Source: Nostoc carneum NIES-2107
GTDB lineage: Bacteria > Cyanobacteriota > Cyanobacteriia > Cyanobacteriales > Nostocaceae
Direction of reading: 5' to 3'
DNA: 64,000 nt
Assembly (NCBI GenBank): GCA_002368155.1
Contig: AP018180.1
Location: forward strand, 6,218,908 to 6,282,907
Shown: piece after piece, positions 55,152 to 64,000 of the stretch
How the letters are laid out: the number at the start of each line of letters is the position of its first letter
Numbering within the stretch: position 1 is the first letter of the stretch
The notes under the pieces: generated by a model
The model's database searches: none
Seen by the model: the letters and a program-made list of their open reading frames with translations, nothing else
Told to the model about the DNA's origin: nothing
Made by a program: the position numbers and the translations under genes

Positions 55152-55453
55152 CTACTGGACTGAATTTAAAGTGCTGAGTAATGAGTTGCAACAGACGCGA
55201 TTAATCGCGTCTGTACAAGAGTTCTGAGTAAAAATCCCATTCCAACTTTCACGGTTGGCAGTAAAATTTTTGGCATTGAGACTGCTTCCTCATCCCCCTA
55301 ATCTCCCAATACTAATCGGTTAAGCGTTGTCAACCCAAAATTGGTTTTGGGGAAAAGGTGAAAGGTTAAGGATTAAAGGTTTTTTCTTTCCCTTTTCCCA
55401 TTCCCCTTTTTCCCCTTAACCGACAAGTATTACCTCATCCCCTCACTACCAAA
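55152..55453. other. Rest of the convergent gap, with palindrome copy 5
   Basis: This stretch has no gene. It holds copy 5 of the dispersed palindrome at 55193-55212 (listed separately) and, near 55340-55425, runs of CCCCTTTTCC-type sequence before the peptidase stop. Confidence 0.5.
55193..55212. repeat. Dispersed palindrome, copy 5
   Basis: AGACGCGATTAATCGCGTCT, perfect copy, in the convergent gap after the LURP-like gene. Confidence 0.9.
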
Positions 55454-56530
55454 TTAATACCCATCCACTGACCAATGCGGAGGGTCATTACTCAATTTAT
55501 ACACCCCGTAGCTACTTCCTACTGTCCATAAACTTCTGTTGAGGGCTGCATTTGCTGGGTCGCTGATAGTGACAGTTTTTCCATTAGCATCTTTAATATT
55601 AATCTTGCCATTCCAGGTAACATTCCAATCAATCGCCAATCTTTGAATATGGCGAGAATTTAAGGAAACAGGATTACCGCCTACTCCATAAGCTTCTACC
55701 ATCTCTTTAGCTGCTTGTACCGAACCAGCATTGGTGTAATGTTCCCATTCAATATTGACTCCAGCCATTTTAGGCACAAATTTAGCTGCTATCTCTTGTC
55801 TGTTAATTCTGGCTGCATAATGCATTAAATAAGCACGTTCTTTCGGGCGATGGGTAGCGGTAACAATTACTTGACATCCTGCATCAATCAGCGCTTTTTG
55901 AAATGCTTCTACTCTTTGGCGAAATGGGGAAGCTAAATCAGCAATCAACTTGCTGGTAGGAAAACTGTCAATCCAATGCGCGCCACTCAGACAAAATCTC
56001 TGAATTTTGGCATAGCCATTCAAAATGTCTAAAGCTTGAGTTAAATCTTGTCCTAATTTTTGCTTAGTTGTATTACTTAGGGCTGCTTCTAATTCGCTAC
56101 GCCAGCGCACATCTCTTTTTTTATATGCTTCTGCTAATCCTTTATTACTAGTAATACCAAAGTCTCCATCTACTTTTAACAGTGGATTTAATTGTCCAGT
56201 TTTATTGATAGAGGCTTGTAAATCTTTAACTTCTGCTTCACCAAAATTTAGGTAACTGAGTAATGTATTTGCTGGTAAATTTAGTTTGAAAATTAAACCT
56301 TGATTTAGTGCTTTAGCATAAGTCATATTTCCCACAATACCATCAGCAGTTAAACCATTGCGCTGTTGATAGCTACGAGTTGCTTGGTCAGTTTGTTTGC
56401 CAAAGTCCCCATCCACAACACCAATAGGAAATTCAGCATCTTTGAGAAAGCTTTGCCAAGCAGTAACAACAGCATTGTTTGAGCCAACTTTGATAACGGG
56501 TAATTTCAGAACATTGACATTAAAAGCCAT
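55454..56530 (-). CDS. Peptidoglycan-binding M15-like peptidase
   Basis: 358 residues. The N-terminal PG-binding domain (about 10-75: VIKVGSNNAVVTAWQSFL, GVVDGDFGKQTDQATRSYQQ, GLTADGIVG) is followed by a second, weaker PG-binding-like part (about 95-140). The C-terminal half (about 205-358) has the zinc signature of M15/VanY peptidases: SRHIQRLAIDWNV (His, Asp) and DPPHWSV (second His). It would cut D-alanyl bonds in peptidoglycan or act as an endolysin. No signal peptide is seen, which is odd for a cell-wall enzyme; export may need a holin or a cell lysis event. It precedes the similar amidase gene by 236 bp. Confidence 0.82.
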   Translation of the reverse strand: MAFNVNVLKLPVIKVGSNNAVVTAWQSFLKDAEFPIGVVDGDFGKQTDQATRSYQQRNGLTADGIVGNMTYAKALNQGLIFKLNLPANTLLSYLNFGEAEVKDLQASINKTGQLNPLLKVDGDFGITSNKGLAEAYKKRDVRWRSELEAALSNTTKQKLGQDLTQALDILNGYAKIQRFCLSGAHWIDSFPTSKLIADLASPFRQRVEAFQKALIDAGCQVIVTATHRPKERAYLMHYAARINRQEIAAKFVPKMAGVNIEWEHYTNAGSVQAAKEMVEAYGVGGNPVSLNSRHIQRLAIDWNVTWNGKINIKDANGKTVTISDPANAALNRSLWTVGSSYGVYKLSNDPPHWSVDGY

Positions 56531-56766
56531 GATTTTCCCCTCATTAAAAAATCATAGACTTCTTGTAGAAGTTCGGTGAAGTAAGAAGGGATATAATTTC
56601 TCTTTTTACTTGTTCTGACTATTGTCAGTTACTTTTACAAGAAGTCTATTGTTTAAGACGATATGAGCATAAAATATTAAAATTGCCAATCATTGTAATT
56701 TAAGTATTTTTAAATGATTGACAATCTCCTCTTATCTAGGCTCGCTGAGTAATGAATTACTGATAA

Positions 56767-57708
56767 TTAAGCAATTAATTTTTGCCAGCTAGCAGGGCCA
56801 ATAATTCCATCAGCAACTAAACTATTTTGCTTTTGGAAGTTTTTCACTACTGACTCTGTTTGTGGCCCATAAACGCCATCAACATCAACACCTAGACGGT
56901 ATTGTAAATACCTAATCACTGGGCCACCAGCATGATTTAGGCGAATAATCCGTTTTGCTAATATGAGGTTTATGGCATCCCATGTAGCTTTATCAGCTGT
57001 TCCTGTTTCTGGAACTCCTGCAACTCTTTGGAATTTAGCGACTGCAGATCTTGTAGAATTACCTGATATACCATCTTCTTTTAAAGGTTTACCATTTGTA
57101 TCAGTTATTTTTAGCTGATTTAAAGTTTTTTGCAGCCTTAAAACTGTGGTATCTACATTCATTTCTTCATCTGGTACAGGATTTACAGGAGTAGTTGGTA
57201 ATTTACCTGTTAATCCTTTAACAATGGCATTAGCCATCGCTTCTGGTTCAAAAAGATTCATATCTTTTTGCGAATCAATAAAACAACCTTCTACCAGAAT
57301 TGCAGGCATATTTGTATTTCTGAGGACATATAAGTGGGAACCACTTTTAACTCCTCGATTAAAAAATCCTAATTTGACAATTTCGTCTAATACAGGTTTA
57401 GCGATTTTTCTGCTTGTATCGCTACCAGCAAATACTTCTGTGCCATTCGCTTGTCCATTAAAGGAATTAAAGTGAATAGAGACATATATATCTACTCTTG
57501 AAGAATTTGCTGTAGCACATCTTCTGGATAGTGAATCAGTTACTGAACTGGCTCTATCTGGTCTACAAACAACAACTTCATGCCCTAAAGCTTTTAGCTT
57601 GTTGATAACTCTATTGCCGACATCTAAGGTTAAATTATCTTCAACCTTTATACCTCTAGCTCCAGTATCTGGAGGGCAATTATGTCCGCTATCAATACCA
57701 AATTTCAT
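56767..57708 (-). CDS. N-acetylmuramoyl-L-alanine amidase with two PG-binding domains
   Basis: 313 residues. The Amidase_3 domain covers about 1-172: Zn ligands His9 (IDSGHNCPP), Glu23 and His79 (VSIHFNSF), and catalytic Glu140 (ILVEGCF). Two PG-binding_1 domains follow (about 185-250 and 255-313), ending YGPQTESVVKNFQ and DGIIGPASWQKLIA. It cleaves the amide between MurNAc and L-Ala. The start has AGGAG eight bases upstream. No signal peptide is visible, as with the neighbouring M15 peptidase. The two genes could be a pair of lytic enzymes of phage or tailocin origin, or acting in cell separation. Confidence 0.88.
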   Translation of the reverse strand: MKFGIDSGHNCPPDTGARGIKVEDNLTLDVGNRVINKLKALGHEVVVCRPDRASSVTDSLSRRCATANSSRVDIYVSIHFNSFNGQANGTEVFAGSDTSRKIAKPVLDEIVKLGFFNRGVKSGSHLYVLRNTNMPAILVEGCFIDSQKDMNLFEPEAMANAIVKGLTGKLPTTPVNPVPDEEMNVDTTVLRLQKTLNQLKITDTNGKPLKEDGISGNSTRSAVAKFQRVAGVPETGTADKATWDAINLILAKRIIRLNHAGGPVIRYLQYRLGVDVDGVYGPQTESVVKNFQKQNSLVADGIIGPASWQKLIA

Positions 57709-58270
57709 GTTTTTCTCCTCTACTTATTTTTATCCTACTTTAAATCACTTATCCTAGCTTAAGATAGAGCTTCTACTTTAAAAAAAGCTGAAAAAATTTT
57801 GTGTTAGCTAACTTTAACTTGCACATGAAACCCTATTTAATGCTGACTGAATTTTAAATTTTCAACATCATTCAATCATCCTTTTTTATTCTTTCATATA
57901 GAGAAAAATAGATTTGACATCCTAAAAAACGTCATGACTAGAAAAATTCTATAACATAAATGTTCCTAAAACGGCTCTAACGAAAGTCATAAAATCAATA
58001 GCAATAGCGCAAAGGAAACTCAATGCTTTCCACTACAACAACTTGAGAATAATAGATTCCAGGAATTTAACAAAACTTTTTTTCACGTAACATCTCCCTG
58101 AAGCAGAGGTGAGTACGATTTCACTGAATATTCGTTACTATGCATGAGAAGGGGATCGGGGGAAATCGAGAAATTACTCATCACCCATTCCCTATACAAA
58201 TATCTACTGGTTTAATTTGCTTGTCTTGTGTATTCTGTCTTCAGTTTAGTAGTTATGACAACAGACAGTT
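57709..58270. other. Divergent intergenic region
   Basis: About 560 bp between the divergent amidase and SGNH hydrolase genes. No gene or strong structure was recognised. The ATG at 58271 follows a short unrelated reading frame start. Confidence 0.45.
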
Positions 58271-59881
58271 ATGACAAATATACCAAGTCCGATGTTAGAC
58301 CCAAAAACCCCGCCTGATGTGGTTGTTCGGTTGCAACCACGAAAGCCTGTAACAGATCCAACTTTGGGTATTCCTGTTACAGTTACAAAAGTTGGGACTC
58401 CCAAAAATCGGTTAGTAACATTGGGTGACTCAATTACGCAGGGTTTTCAGAGTGGAGCAATATTCAACACGCAGTTATCATATCCAGTAATTATTGCTAA
58501 AGAATTGGGTTGGGGGGAAATGCGTTTCCCGACTTACGGGGGGCCAGAAGATGGGTTACCGTTGAACTTAGAACGCCTAACTAATGACTTGGAGAAGCAA
58601 TTTGGTTCTCATATTAACCCGTTAGAGTTTGTGGGGGCTGCTCTATTTTTACGTAAACAGTTAGATATTAACGAAAATTATTGGGAGCGTGGTACAGGTT
58701 CGCTATTCCCGATTCAACAAGGTATTAACCATAACCTAGCAGTTTATGGCTGGGATTTACGTAATACGATTTCGCGGAATGCAGATATCTGTATCAACGT
58801 GATTAAACAAAACCCTCCCAAGGATGATTTTTTGCGGTTGATTGTGGAGAATCACAACGAACGGGCGGCGATTCGCACTCTCAACTCAGCACGGGATCAG
58901 AATGGTGTCGCACTTTCACCAGTACAAGCCGCCGCAGCCTTGGGAGATGAAGGTACGCCAGATACAGAAGGAATTGAAACGCTGATTGTTTTGATTGGGG
59001 CTAATAATGCTTTAGGCAGTATTCTCACGTTTAATGTTGTATGGAGTGATACTGGCTATGAGGATATGGATGTTAATGATAAATATACTGTTTGGCGACC
59101 GATTCACTTTCAAGCAGAACTCGATCAGTTAGTGACTGAAATCAAAAAAATCCGCGCTCGTCATGTGATTTTTGGTACAGTACCTCACATTACAATTGTA
59201 CCTTTTGCCCGTGGGGTAAACCACAAAGTTAGGCAAGGTTCTCGCTATTTTCCTTACTACACCTTACCCTGGATTCAGGATCAAGATTTTGACCCTAACA
59301 AACACCCAAACCTCACAGAAGCAGAAGCTAGGGCAATTGACAGTGCAATTGACCAGTATAACGACTATATAACTGATGCTGTGCGTCAAGCTCGCCTAGA
59401 AGGTAGAGATTGGTATTTATTTGAAGCGGCGGGATTATTAGATAGGTTAGCATCCCGGCGTTTTTTAGAAGACCCCGCAGCTAAACCAGTATGGTGGGAT
59501 GAAATGGGTGGTGCTTATCCTTTACCTGCTGAGTTACAAGCTTTAAACCCTGTACCAGATTCTCGCTTTTTTCTGGCTGGGCCAAAAGGTCGTACCCAAG
59601 GCGGTTTATTTTCTTTAGATGGGATTCATCCCACCACCATTGGCTATGGCATTATTGCTCAAGAACTGATTAAGATTATGCAGTTAGCAGGGGTGAAATT
59701 TTATCAACAGGATGGAACAACAGAACGTCCCGGTGAAATTCGGGTGAATTTTTCTAACTTGATTGCTGTAGATTCGCTGATTTCTCAACCGCCGCGAAAC
59801 TTAATTGAGATTATGAATATTATTGGCGACCTAGACAAGAAGTTTAATATCTTGAGCAGATTGCTGAAAAGAAATTATTAG
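58271..59881 (+). CDS. SGNH/GDSL-family hydrolase
   Basis: 536 residues, long for the family. It has block I LVTLGDSITQGF with the nucleophile Ser54, the Asn block LIGANNAL (about 240), and block V DGIHPTTIGYG with the catalytic Asp and His (about 455). Two insertions (about 110-215 and 290-420) make up the excess length. There is no signal peptide. Such hydrolases act on esters of lipids or polysaccharides; substrate here unknown. A 43-bp perfect palindrome lies 118 bp past its stop. Confidence 0.82.
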   Translation: MTNIPSPMLDPKTPPDVVVRLQPRKPVTDPTLGIPVTVTKVGTPKNRLVTLGDSITQGFQSGAIFNTQLSYPVIIAKELGWGEMRFPTYGGPEDGLPLNLERLTNDLEKQFGSHINPLEFVGAALFLRKQLDINENYWERGTGSLFPIQQGINHNLAVYGWDLRNTISRNADICINVIKQNPPKDDFLRLIVENHNERAAIRTLNSARDQNGVALSPVQAAAALGDEGTPDTEGIETLIVLIGANNALGSILTFNVVWSDTGYEDMDVNDKYTVWRPIHFQAELDQLVTEIKKIRARHVIFGTVPHITIVPFARGVNHKVRQGSRYFPYYTLPWIQDQDFDPNKHPNLTEAEARAIDSAIDQYNDYITDAVRQARLEGRDWYLFEAAGLLDRLASRRFLEDPAAKPVWWDEMGGAYPLPAELQALNPVPDSRFFLAGPKGRTQGGLFSLDGIHPTTIGYGIIAQELIKIMQLAGVKFYQQDGTTERPGEIRVNFSNLIAVDSLISQPPRNLIEIMNIIGDLDKKFNILSRLLKRNY

Positions 59882-60343
59882 GGACTTCGAGAAAATCAAT
59901 TATTCAATCAGCAAGGGCGAAGATATTAAGCAAATTCCTCCTCTCCCTCTGCTTCCTCTACATCATTGGTGTCAACTTAAGCAAAAAGGCAGCAGAATAT
60001 GTATCACTAATAACATCAAATTGATGTTATTAGTGATACATCATGAGTAAAATCAATAGCAGGTTATTTGGCAAAATCACTAAAGCAATAAAATAACCGA
60101 TAATTTACCTAGAGAGAATTTATTAATAGCGTTTTTGTTTATCAGCAATTTTAGAACTAACTTAGGGCAGTTTTACATTTATTTGTAGCGTTTTCAATAC
60201 AGAGTCAAGCAGAGACTATTTTAATTTAATACGTCACAAATTTCTGTAAATCTGTCCTTGAATAAGCTAGTTATCAATTAAAATTATGCTAATTATTGCA
60301 TAAATTCTCTATGTGCTGAAATCTCATCTATAGATAACCGAAC
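59882..60343. other. Gap between the SGNH hydrolase and the small ORF
   Basis: This stretch carries the 43-bp palindrome at 59999-60041 (listed separately). I see no other gene or RNA in it. Confidence 0.5.
59999..60041. repeat. 43-bp perfect palindrome
   Basis: ATGTATCACTAATAACATCAA (59999-60019) is followed by a single A and then its exact inverse to 60041. It gives a 21-bp stem with a one-base tip. No U-run follows on either side, so it is not a standard terminator. Confidence 0.85.
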
Positions 60344-60478
60344 TTATCCTTGGGAACGTTTAAGCGAACCATCAGCATATAGTTCTAGTGGCACTAGCTG
60401 CAGCTTCCCATTAACTTTTACTTGGGAGTAAACTACTTTTACTAGGGGAGCATTATTTTGGTTATAACGTACAGACAT
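60344..60478 (-). CDS. Small protein of 44 residues, hypothetical
   Basis: The frame from the ATG at 60478 to a TAA at 60344 reads MSVRYNQNNAPLVKVVY, then VNGKLQLVPLELYADGSL and ends KRSQG. A ribosome-site-like GAGGGTAAGGAA lies just upstream. The composition is protein-like (alternating polar/hydrophobic beta pattern, basic tail) and no other gene covers it. I do not recognise a family. Confidence 0.5.
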   Translation of the reverse strand: MSVRYNQNNAPLVKVVYSQVKVNGKLQLVPLELYADGSLKRSQG

Positions 60479-60839
60479 AATTCCTTACCCTCTTTATAAA
60501 CCTATTAACTTCTGAGGTGATATTACCCATAATCTACTCAATTTATGACTGAGTAGTGTTGCTTCTTCTGTATGATTATTTATCCTACTTTAGAATTAAT
60601 AAAACAGGTTAAAGATAGGTATAAGTATGTCTGGATGCAGATAAAGATTTAAAAAATATTTTCAGTCCTATCTCCGGGAAAATTCTGTCACCAGATGGTT
60701 AACAACAGATGATAATAATTAACTTATACCGCTCTCATCTGTAATATCATTGCTAATACCAGAACTCGATCTGGCTTGGCTCACATCTTTAACTTCACAG
60801 TCACAGGGTTGATTTCCGCAAGTTGCGCCTACTAATACC
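60479..60839. other. Divergent gap before the GH15-like gene
   Basis: About 360 bp between the small ORF and the GH15-like gene. No clear regulatory motif. Both promoters should lie here. Confidence 0.4.
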
Positions 60840-63800
60840 ATGAACACTACGTCAGAATTGTATGCTCGCCTAGAAAATTACTATCAGCAAATCAAAACAA
60901 TTATTCTTAGCCGTCAGAATCCCATTACTGGTTTGCTACCTGCGAGTACAGCTATAACGGCCCACGGCGATTATACTGATGCCTGGGTAAGAGACAATGT
61001 TTATAGCATTTTGGCTGTTTGGGGTTTAGCACTTGCGTATCGCAAGATTGATGAAGACAAAGGTTACACCTATGAACTAGAGCATAGTGTAATCAAGCTG
61101 ATGCGTGGATTGCTGTTTGCAATGATGCGACAAGTTCATAAAGTAGAACGATTTAAACATACTCAGTCCCCCTTAGATGGCTTACATGCCAAATACAACA
61201 CTGCTACTGGTGATATTGTGGTTGGTGATGATGAATGGGGACATTTACAAATAGATGCTACATCAATATTTTTGTTGATGTTGGCACAAATGACCGCTTC
61301 CGGCTTGCAAATAATTTATACCATTGATGAAGTTAATTTCGTCCAAAATTTGGTTTACTACATTGGACGAGCCTATCGCACACCAGATTACGGCATTTGG
61401 GAACGTGGTAACAAGATAAATCGAGGTAATGCAGAGTTAAACGCTAGTTCTGTCGGGATGGCTAAAGCGGCATTAGAAGCCATCAACGGACTAGATTTAT
61501 TTGGTGTACGTGGAAGTCAAGCTTCAGTAATTCATGTTCTCCCAGATGAAATTGCGCGCGCGCGGGTAACTTTAGAATCGCTATTACCGAGAGAATCTAG
61601 CTCCAAAGAAATTGATGCGGCGCTGTTGAGTATTGTTAGCTTTCCCGCCTTTGCAGTAGAAGACAAGAAACTAAGCCATCGCACCCTTAACGATATCATT
61701 AGAAAACTTCAAGGCAAATACGGCTGTAAGCGCTTTCTGCGAGATGGACATCAAACTGTTTTAGAAGATACCCAACGCTTGCATTACGAACCGTGGGAAC
61801 TAAAGCAATTTGAGCATATAGAGTGTGAATGGCCTTTATTTTTCACTTATTTATTATTAGATGGCTTATTTAGGAACGATAAAGCACACATTGAATATTA
61901 CCAGGAGCGTTTAGCATCCTTACTCGTAGAACGCGATGGCTTGCAGTTATTACCAGAACTATATTATGTGGCTGAGGAGAATATAGAAGCTGAAAAAGCA
62001 GCACCCCAAAGTCAACCCCGATTAGCGAATGAAAATGTTCCCCTAGTATGGGCCCAAAGTTTATATTTTCTAGCCCAAATGTTAAATGATGGGCTAATTG
62101 CCATTGGTGATATTGACCCTTTGGGTAGACATTTATCTAGTGGCAAAAAACGAGAATCTCTCGTCCAAATTGCTTTAATTGCAGAAGATGAAGAATTACA
62201 AACAAAACTCGAAGTTTATGGAATTGAAACCCAAACACCCAAACAATTAGAACCGATTCAAGTTAGAAATGCTGGGGATCTTTCAACTATTTATACCCAA
62301 ATTGGGCGCAACGATAAACTAGGCTTAACAGGGCGGCCAGTGCGGCGCTTACGCAGTTTAACGACATCGCGCATTTTTCGGATTCATGGTCAAACAATTG
62401 TATTTTTACCATCTTTCTTAGATGCCCAACAGTTTTACTTAACTCTTGATTACCATTTTCTGCTCGACCAAATTAGGAGTGAACTCGCTTACATTCAAAA
62501 ATACTGGAGTGATTTAGGTCGTCCTACTTTGACTTTGATGTTAACTCATACCATGTTAGAAATTGGTGCTGATGCCTTATTAGAATTAATGCAAGAATTG
62601 AAAAATGGTGTATGTAATGGTGTCAGAGTAAAACTAGGGCGATTAAATCAGTTAATGTTAACAGCAGCAATTCAAAGAATTGATTTTCTTCGAGATGATG
62701 AATTTTCCCTACCAGCCGTCAAAGATGCAGGGCTACATTGCTATTATTTGGCATATCATCCCGGTAAAAATTGGCAATTAGGGCATACCCAAGAATTCCA
62801 AATGGAATGTGAAACTAACTTGGGATTATTGCTGTCGGCTTTACGTGCTTCCGAAAATATTTACGAGCAAATTGAGCTACTGCAGACTTTAAGCCGCTTG
62901 CAAGGGCTAGATTTTGATACTGGGTTTGGTGGGCCTAAGGCTGTGGTCACAGTAGACAATTTACTGGATGAAGTATATACCAAAGCTGGGGACTTAGGAT
63001 TGTGGGCGATCGTGCGTCGGGTTGCTGGTTTGCGACAAATGGTTGATATTGGTTTGTCCGATGCTGTCACGAGTATTTTAGTACGGGGTAAGCAAATTTC
63101 CGTGGGTAGAGCTTACAGCGAAGATTCACTGATCACTGTACCCAAGTCTCACCATGAAATAGCCGAGAAGATTAAAAACTTTTGTCGTGAAGATATCCGC
63201 GATCGCGTGCTGACCCAAGAGATAATTATCTATCTGGGTGTGCTGATTAGAACGGAACCCGAACTATTTCGCGGATTGCTGACATTGAAAGTCGGCTACC
63301 TCATCCTGTTAATTACCAGCAAACTAGCTAGAGAATTAAACGTTACTCAAGATGAAGCCTATGAATACTTAATGCAGTTATCGCCGTTTGAAGTCAAGAC
63401 GCGGTTGCAAAATGTCTTAGCTGAATATGCGGGGATGAGTAAGCTGTTACGCCAGCAAGAATCACTCCACGTAAAACAAAAAGAAAGCGATATTGATTGG
63501 GTATTACCATCCACCAATGATCCAGAAATTGAAGTTTCAGCAGGTGGATGGCGACGATTTCGCCAAGCTGAAGGCGCAACTGGACGCGTACCCAAAGACT
63601 TTTTCCAGCAAGTTTGGCTATTAATGAAACATTGCAAAGGTATAGTGATTGGCGATAAACTAGAACGCCGCAATCGCTTGGATAGTGAATTAATGCTGTC
63701 AGAAATGACATCAGGGGAAAAAAACTTTGCTTTATTAGTCGAGCATCTACTGAATAAAATTGAGGCTCCAGAATACCGTCAAGTAAATATTGAAGCATTA

Positions 63801-64000
63801 GTTGAGCTAGGAGCGATCGCAGCCAATAACCCCAACTTGCAAATTGAAGAATATATCGTCTTAGATGTATTAATTGGTCATGCCGTCAGATTAGCATGGT
63901 TAGATGCCCATCCCGAAAGAGGCGATCGCTATGATGAGGATAAGGCCAATGCTTGGCGATCGTTTTACAATACCTCTCCTAGAGATTGCGCTAACTATAT
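60840..64000 (+). CDS. GH15/phosphorylase kinase-like protein (C-terminus cut by window edge)
   Basis: The frame is open from the ATG at 60840 to the window edge (about 1053 residues). The (alpha/alpha)6-barrel part has LPASTAITAHGDYTDAWVRD (about 33-52), a block typical of glycoside hydrolase family 15 and the related phosphorylase b kinase alpha/beta subunits. Further conserved strings are GDDEWGHLQIDATSIFLL and YGIWERGNK, and the C-terminal half continues with phosphorylase-kinase-like helices (about 780-1050). Enzymatic activity is uncertain; in cyanobacteria the role is not settled. No signal peptide. Start chosen as the first ATG before the conserved block. Confidence 0.85.
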   Translation, partial: MNTTSELYARLENYYQQIKTIILSRQNPITGLLPASTAITAHGDYTDAWVRDNVYSILAVWGLALAYRKIDEDKGYTYELEHSVIKLMRGLLFAMMRQVHKVERFKHTQSPLDGLHAKYNTATGDIVVGDDEWGHLQIDATSIFLLMLAQMTASGLQIIYTIDEVNFVQNLVYYIGRAYRTPDYGIWERGNKINRGNAELNASSVGMAKAALEAINGLDLFGVRGSQASVIHVLPDEIARARVTLESLLPRESSSKEIDAALLSIVSFPAFAVEDKKLSHRTLNDIIRKLQGKYGCKRFLRDGHQTVLEDTQRLHYEPWELKQFEHIECEWPLFFTYLLLDGLFRNDKAHIEYYQERLASLLVERDGLQLLPELYYVAEENIEAEKAAPQSQPRLANENVPLVWAQSLYFLAQMLNDGLIAIGDIDPLGRHLSSGKKRESLVQIALIAEDEELQTKLEVYGIETQTPKQLEPIQVRNAGDLSTIYTQIGRNDKLGLTGRPVRRLRSLTTSRIFRIHGQTIVFLPSFLDAQQFYLTLDYHFLLDQIRSELAYIQKYWSDLGRPTLTLMLTHTMLEIGADALLELMQELKNGVCNGVRVKLGRLNQLMLTAAIQRIDFLRDDEFSLPAVKDAGLHCYYLAYHPGKNWQLGHTQEFQMECETNLGLLLSALRASENIYEQIELLQTLSRLQGLDFDTGFGGPKAVVTVDNLLDEVYTKAGDLGLWAIVRRVAGLRQMVDIGLSDAVTSILVRGKQISVGRAYSEDSLITVPKSHHEIAEKIKNFCREDIRDRVLTQEIIIYLGVLIRTEPELFRGLLTLKVGYLILLITSKLARELNVTQDEAYEYLMQLSPFEVKTRLQNVLAEYAGMSKLLRQQESLHVKQKESDIDWVLPSTNDPEIEVSAGGWRRFRQAEGATGRVPKDFFQQVWLLMKHCKGIVIGDKLERRNRLDSELMLSEMTSGEKNFALLVEHLLNKIEAPEYRQVNIEALVELGAIAANNPNLQIEEYIVLDVLIGHAVRLAWLDAHPERGDRYDEDKANAWRSFYNTSPRDCANY

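Overview
The window reads as chromosomal DNA of a filamentous, probably heterocyst-forming cyanobacterium (order Nostocales). The evidence is frequent GCGATCGC (HIP1) octamers, heptanucleotide short tandem repeats between genes, a DevB-DevC-DevA type ABC exporter, a CobO, a group 2 sigma factor of the cyanobacterial type, an ABA4-like protein, a DUF6391 protein, and a terpene synthase plus CYP110-like P450 pair known from Nostoc. No rRNA, tRNA or CRISPR array was found.

Layout. (1) 1-12.7 kb, all minus strand: a two-partner-secretion filamentous haemagglutinin-like exoprotein (cut by the left edge), a PEP-CTERM metalloprotease, a TPR-CHAT caspase-like protein, two coupled sensor kinases (one with CHASE2) and a DUF928 protein. 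This looks like a sensing, proteolysis and secreted-surface-protein locus. (2) 13.3-20.4 kb: a devBCA-type exporter operon with two operator-like palindromes and a TetR regulator. A 2.7-kb IS1634-like transposon sits between them, with 113-bp inverted repeats, a 6-bp target duplication, an extra ribbon-helix-helix-like gene and at least ten copies of a TGTAATACA motif. (3) 20.4-29 kb: a DUF6508-macro domain protein, cobO, an intact IS1380-family element, a small MITE, a secreted protein, a sigma factor and a HerA-type ATPase. (4) 29.5-34.3 kb: a hydrogenase maturation protease followed by an acyl-CoA synthetase/GNAT fusion, then a TPR protein. (5) 35.5-45 kb: a sesquiterpene synthase-P450 minicluster, a giant Ser/Thr kinase-ATPase-histidine kinase and a 2OG-Fe(II) dioxygenase. 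(6) 45.5-55 kb: housekeeping and small genes (sfsA, kinases, LuxR-type regulator, glycosyltransferase, methyltransferase, secreted proteins). (7) 55.4-64 kb: two adjacent peptidoglycan hydrolases with PG-binding repeats, an SGNH hydrolase, a 44-residue small ORF and a GH15/phosphorylase-kinase-like protein cut by the right edge.

The best candidates for something not fully described are the transposon with its own RHH-like protein and repeated binding-site-like motifs lodged just upstream of the TetR gene, and the haemagglutinin/metalloprotease/CHAT/CHASE2/DUF928 locus. Dispersed palindromes and MITE-like elements sit at many gene ends. One MITE end supplies the stop codon of its neighbour.
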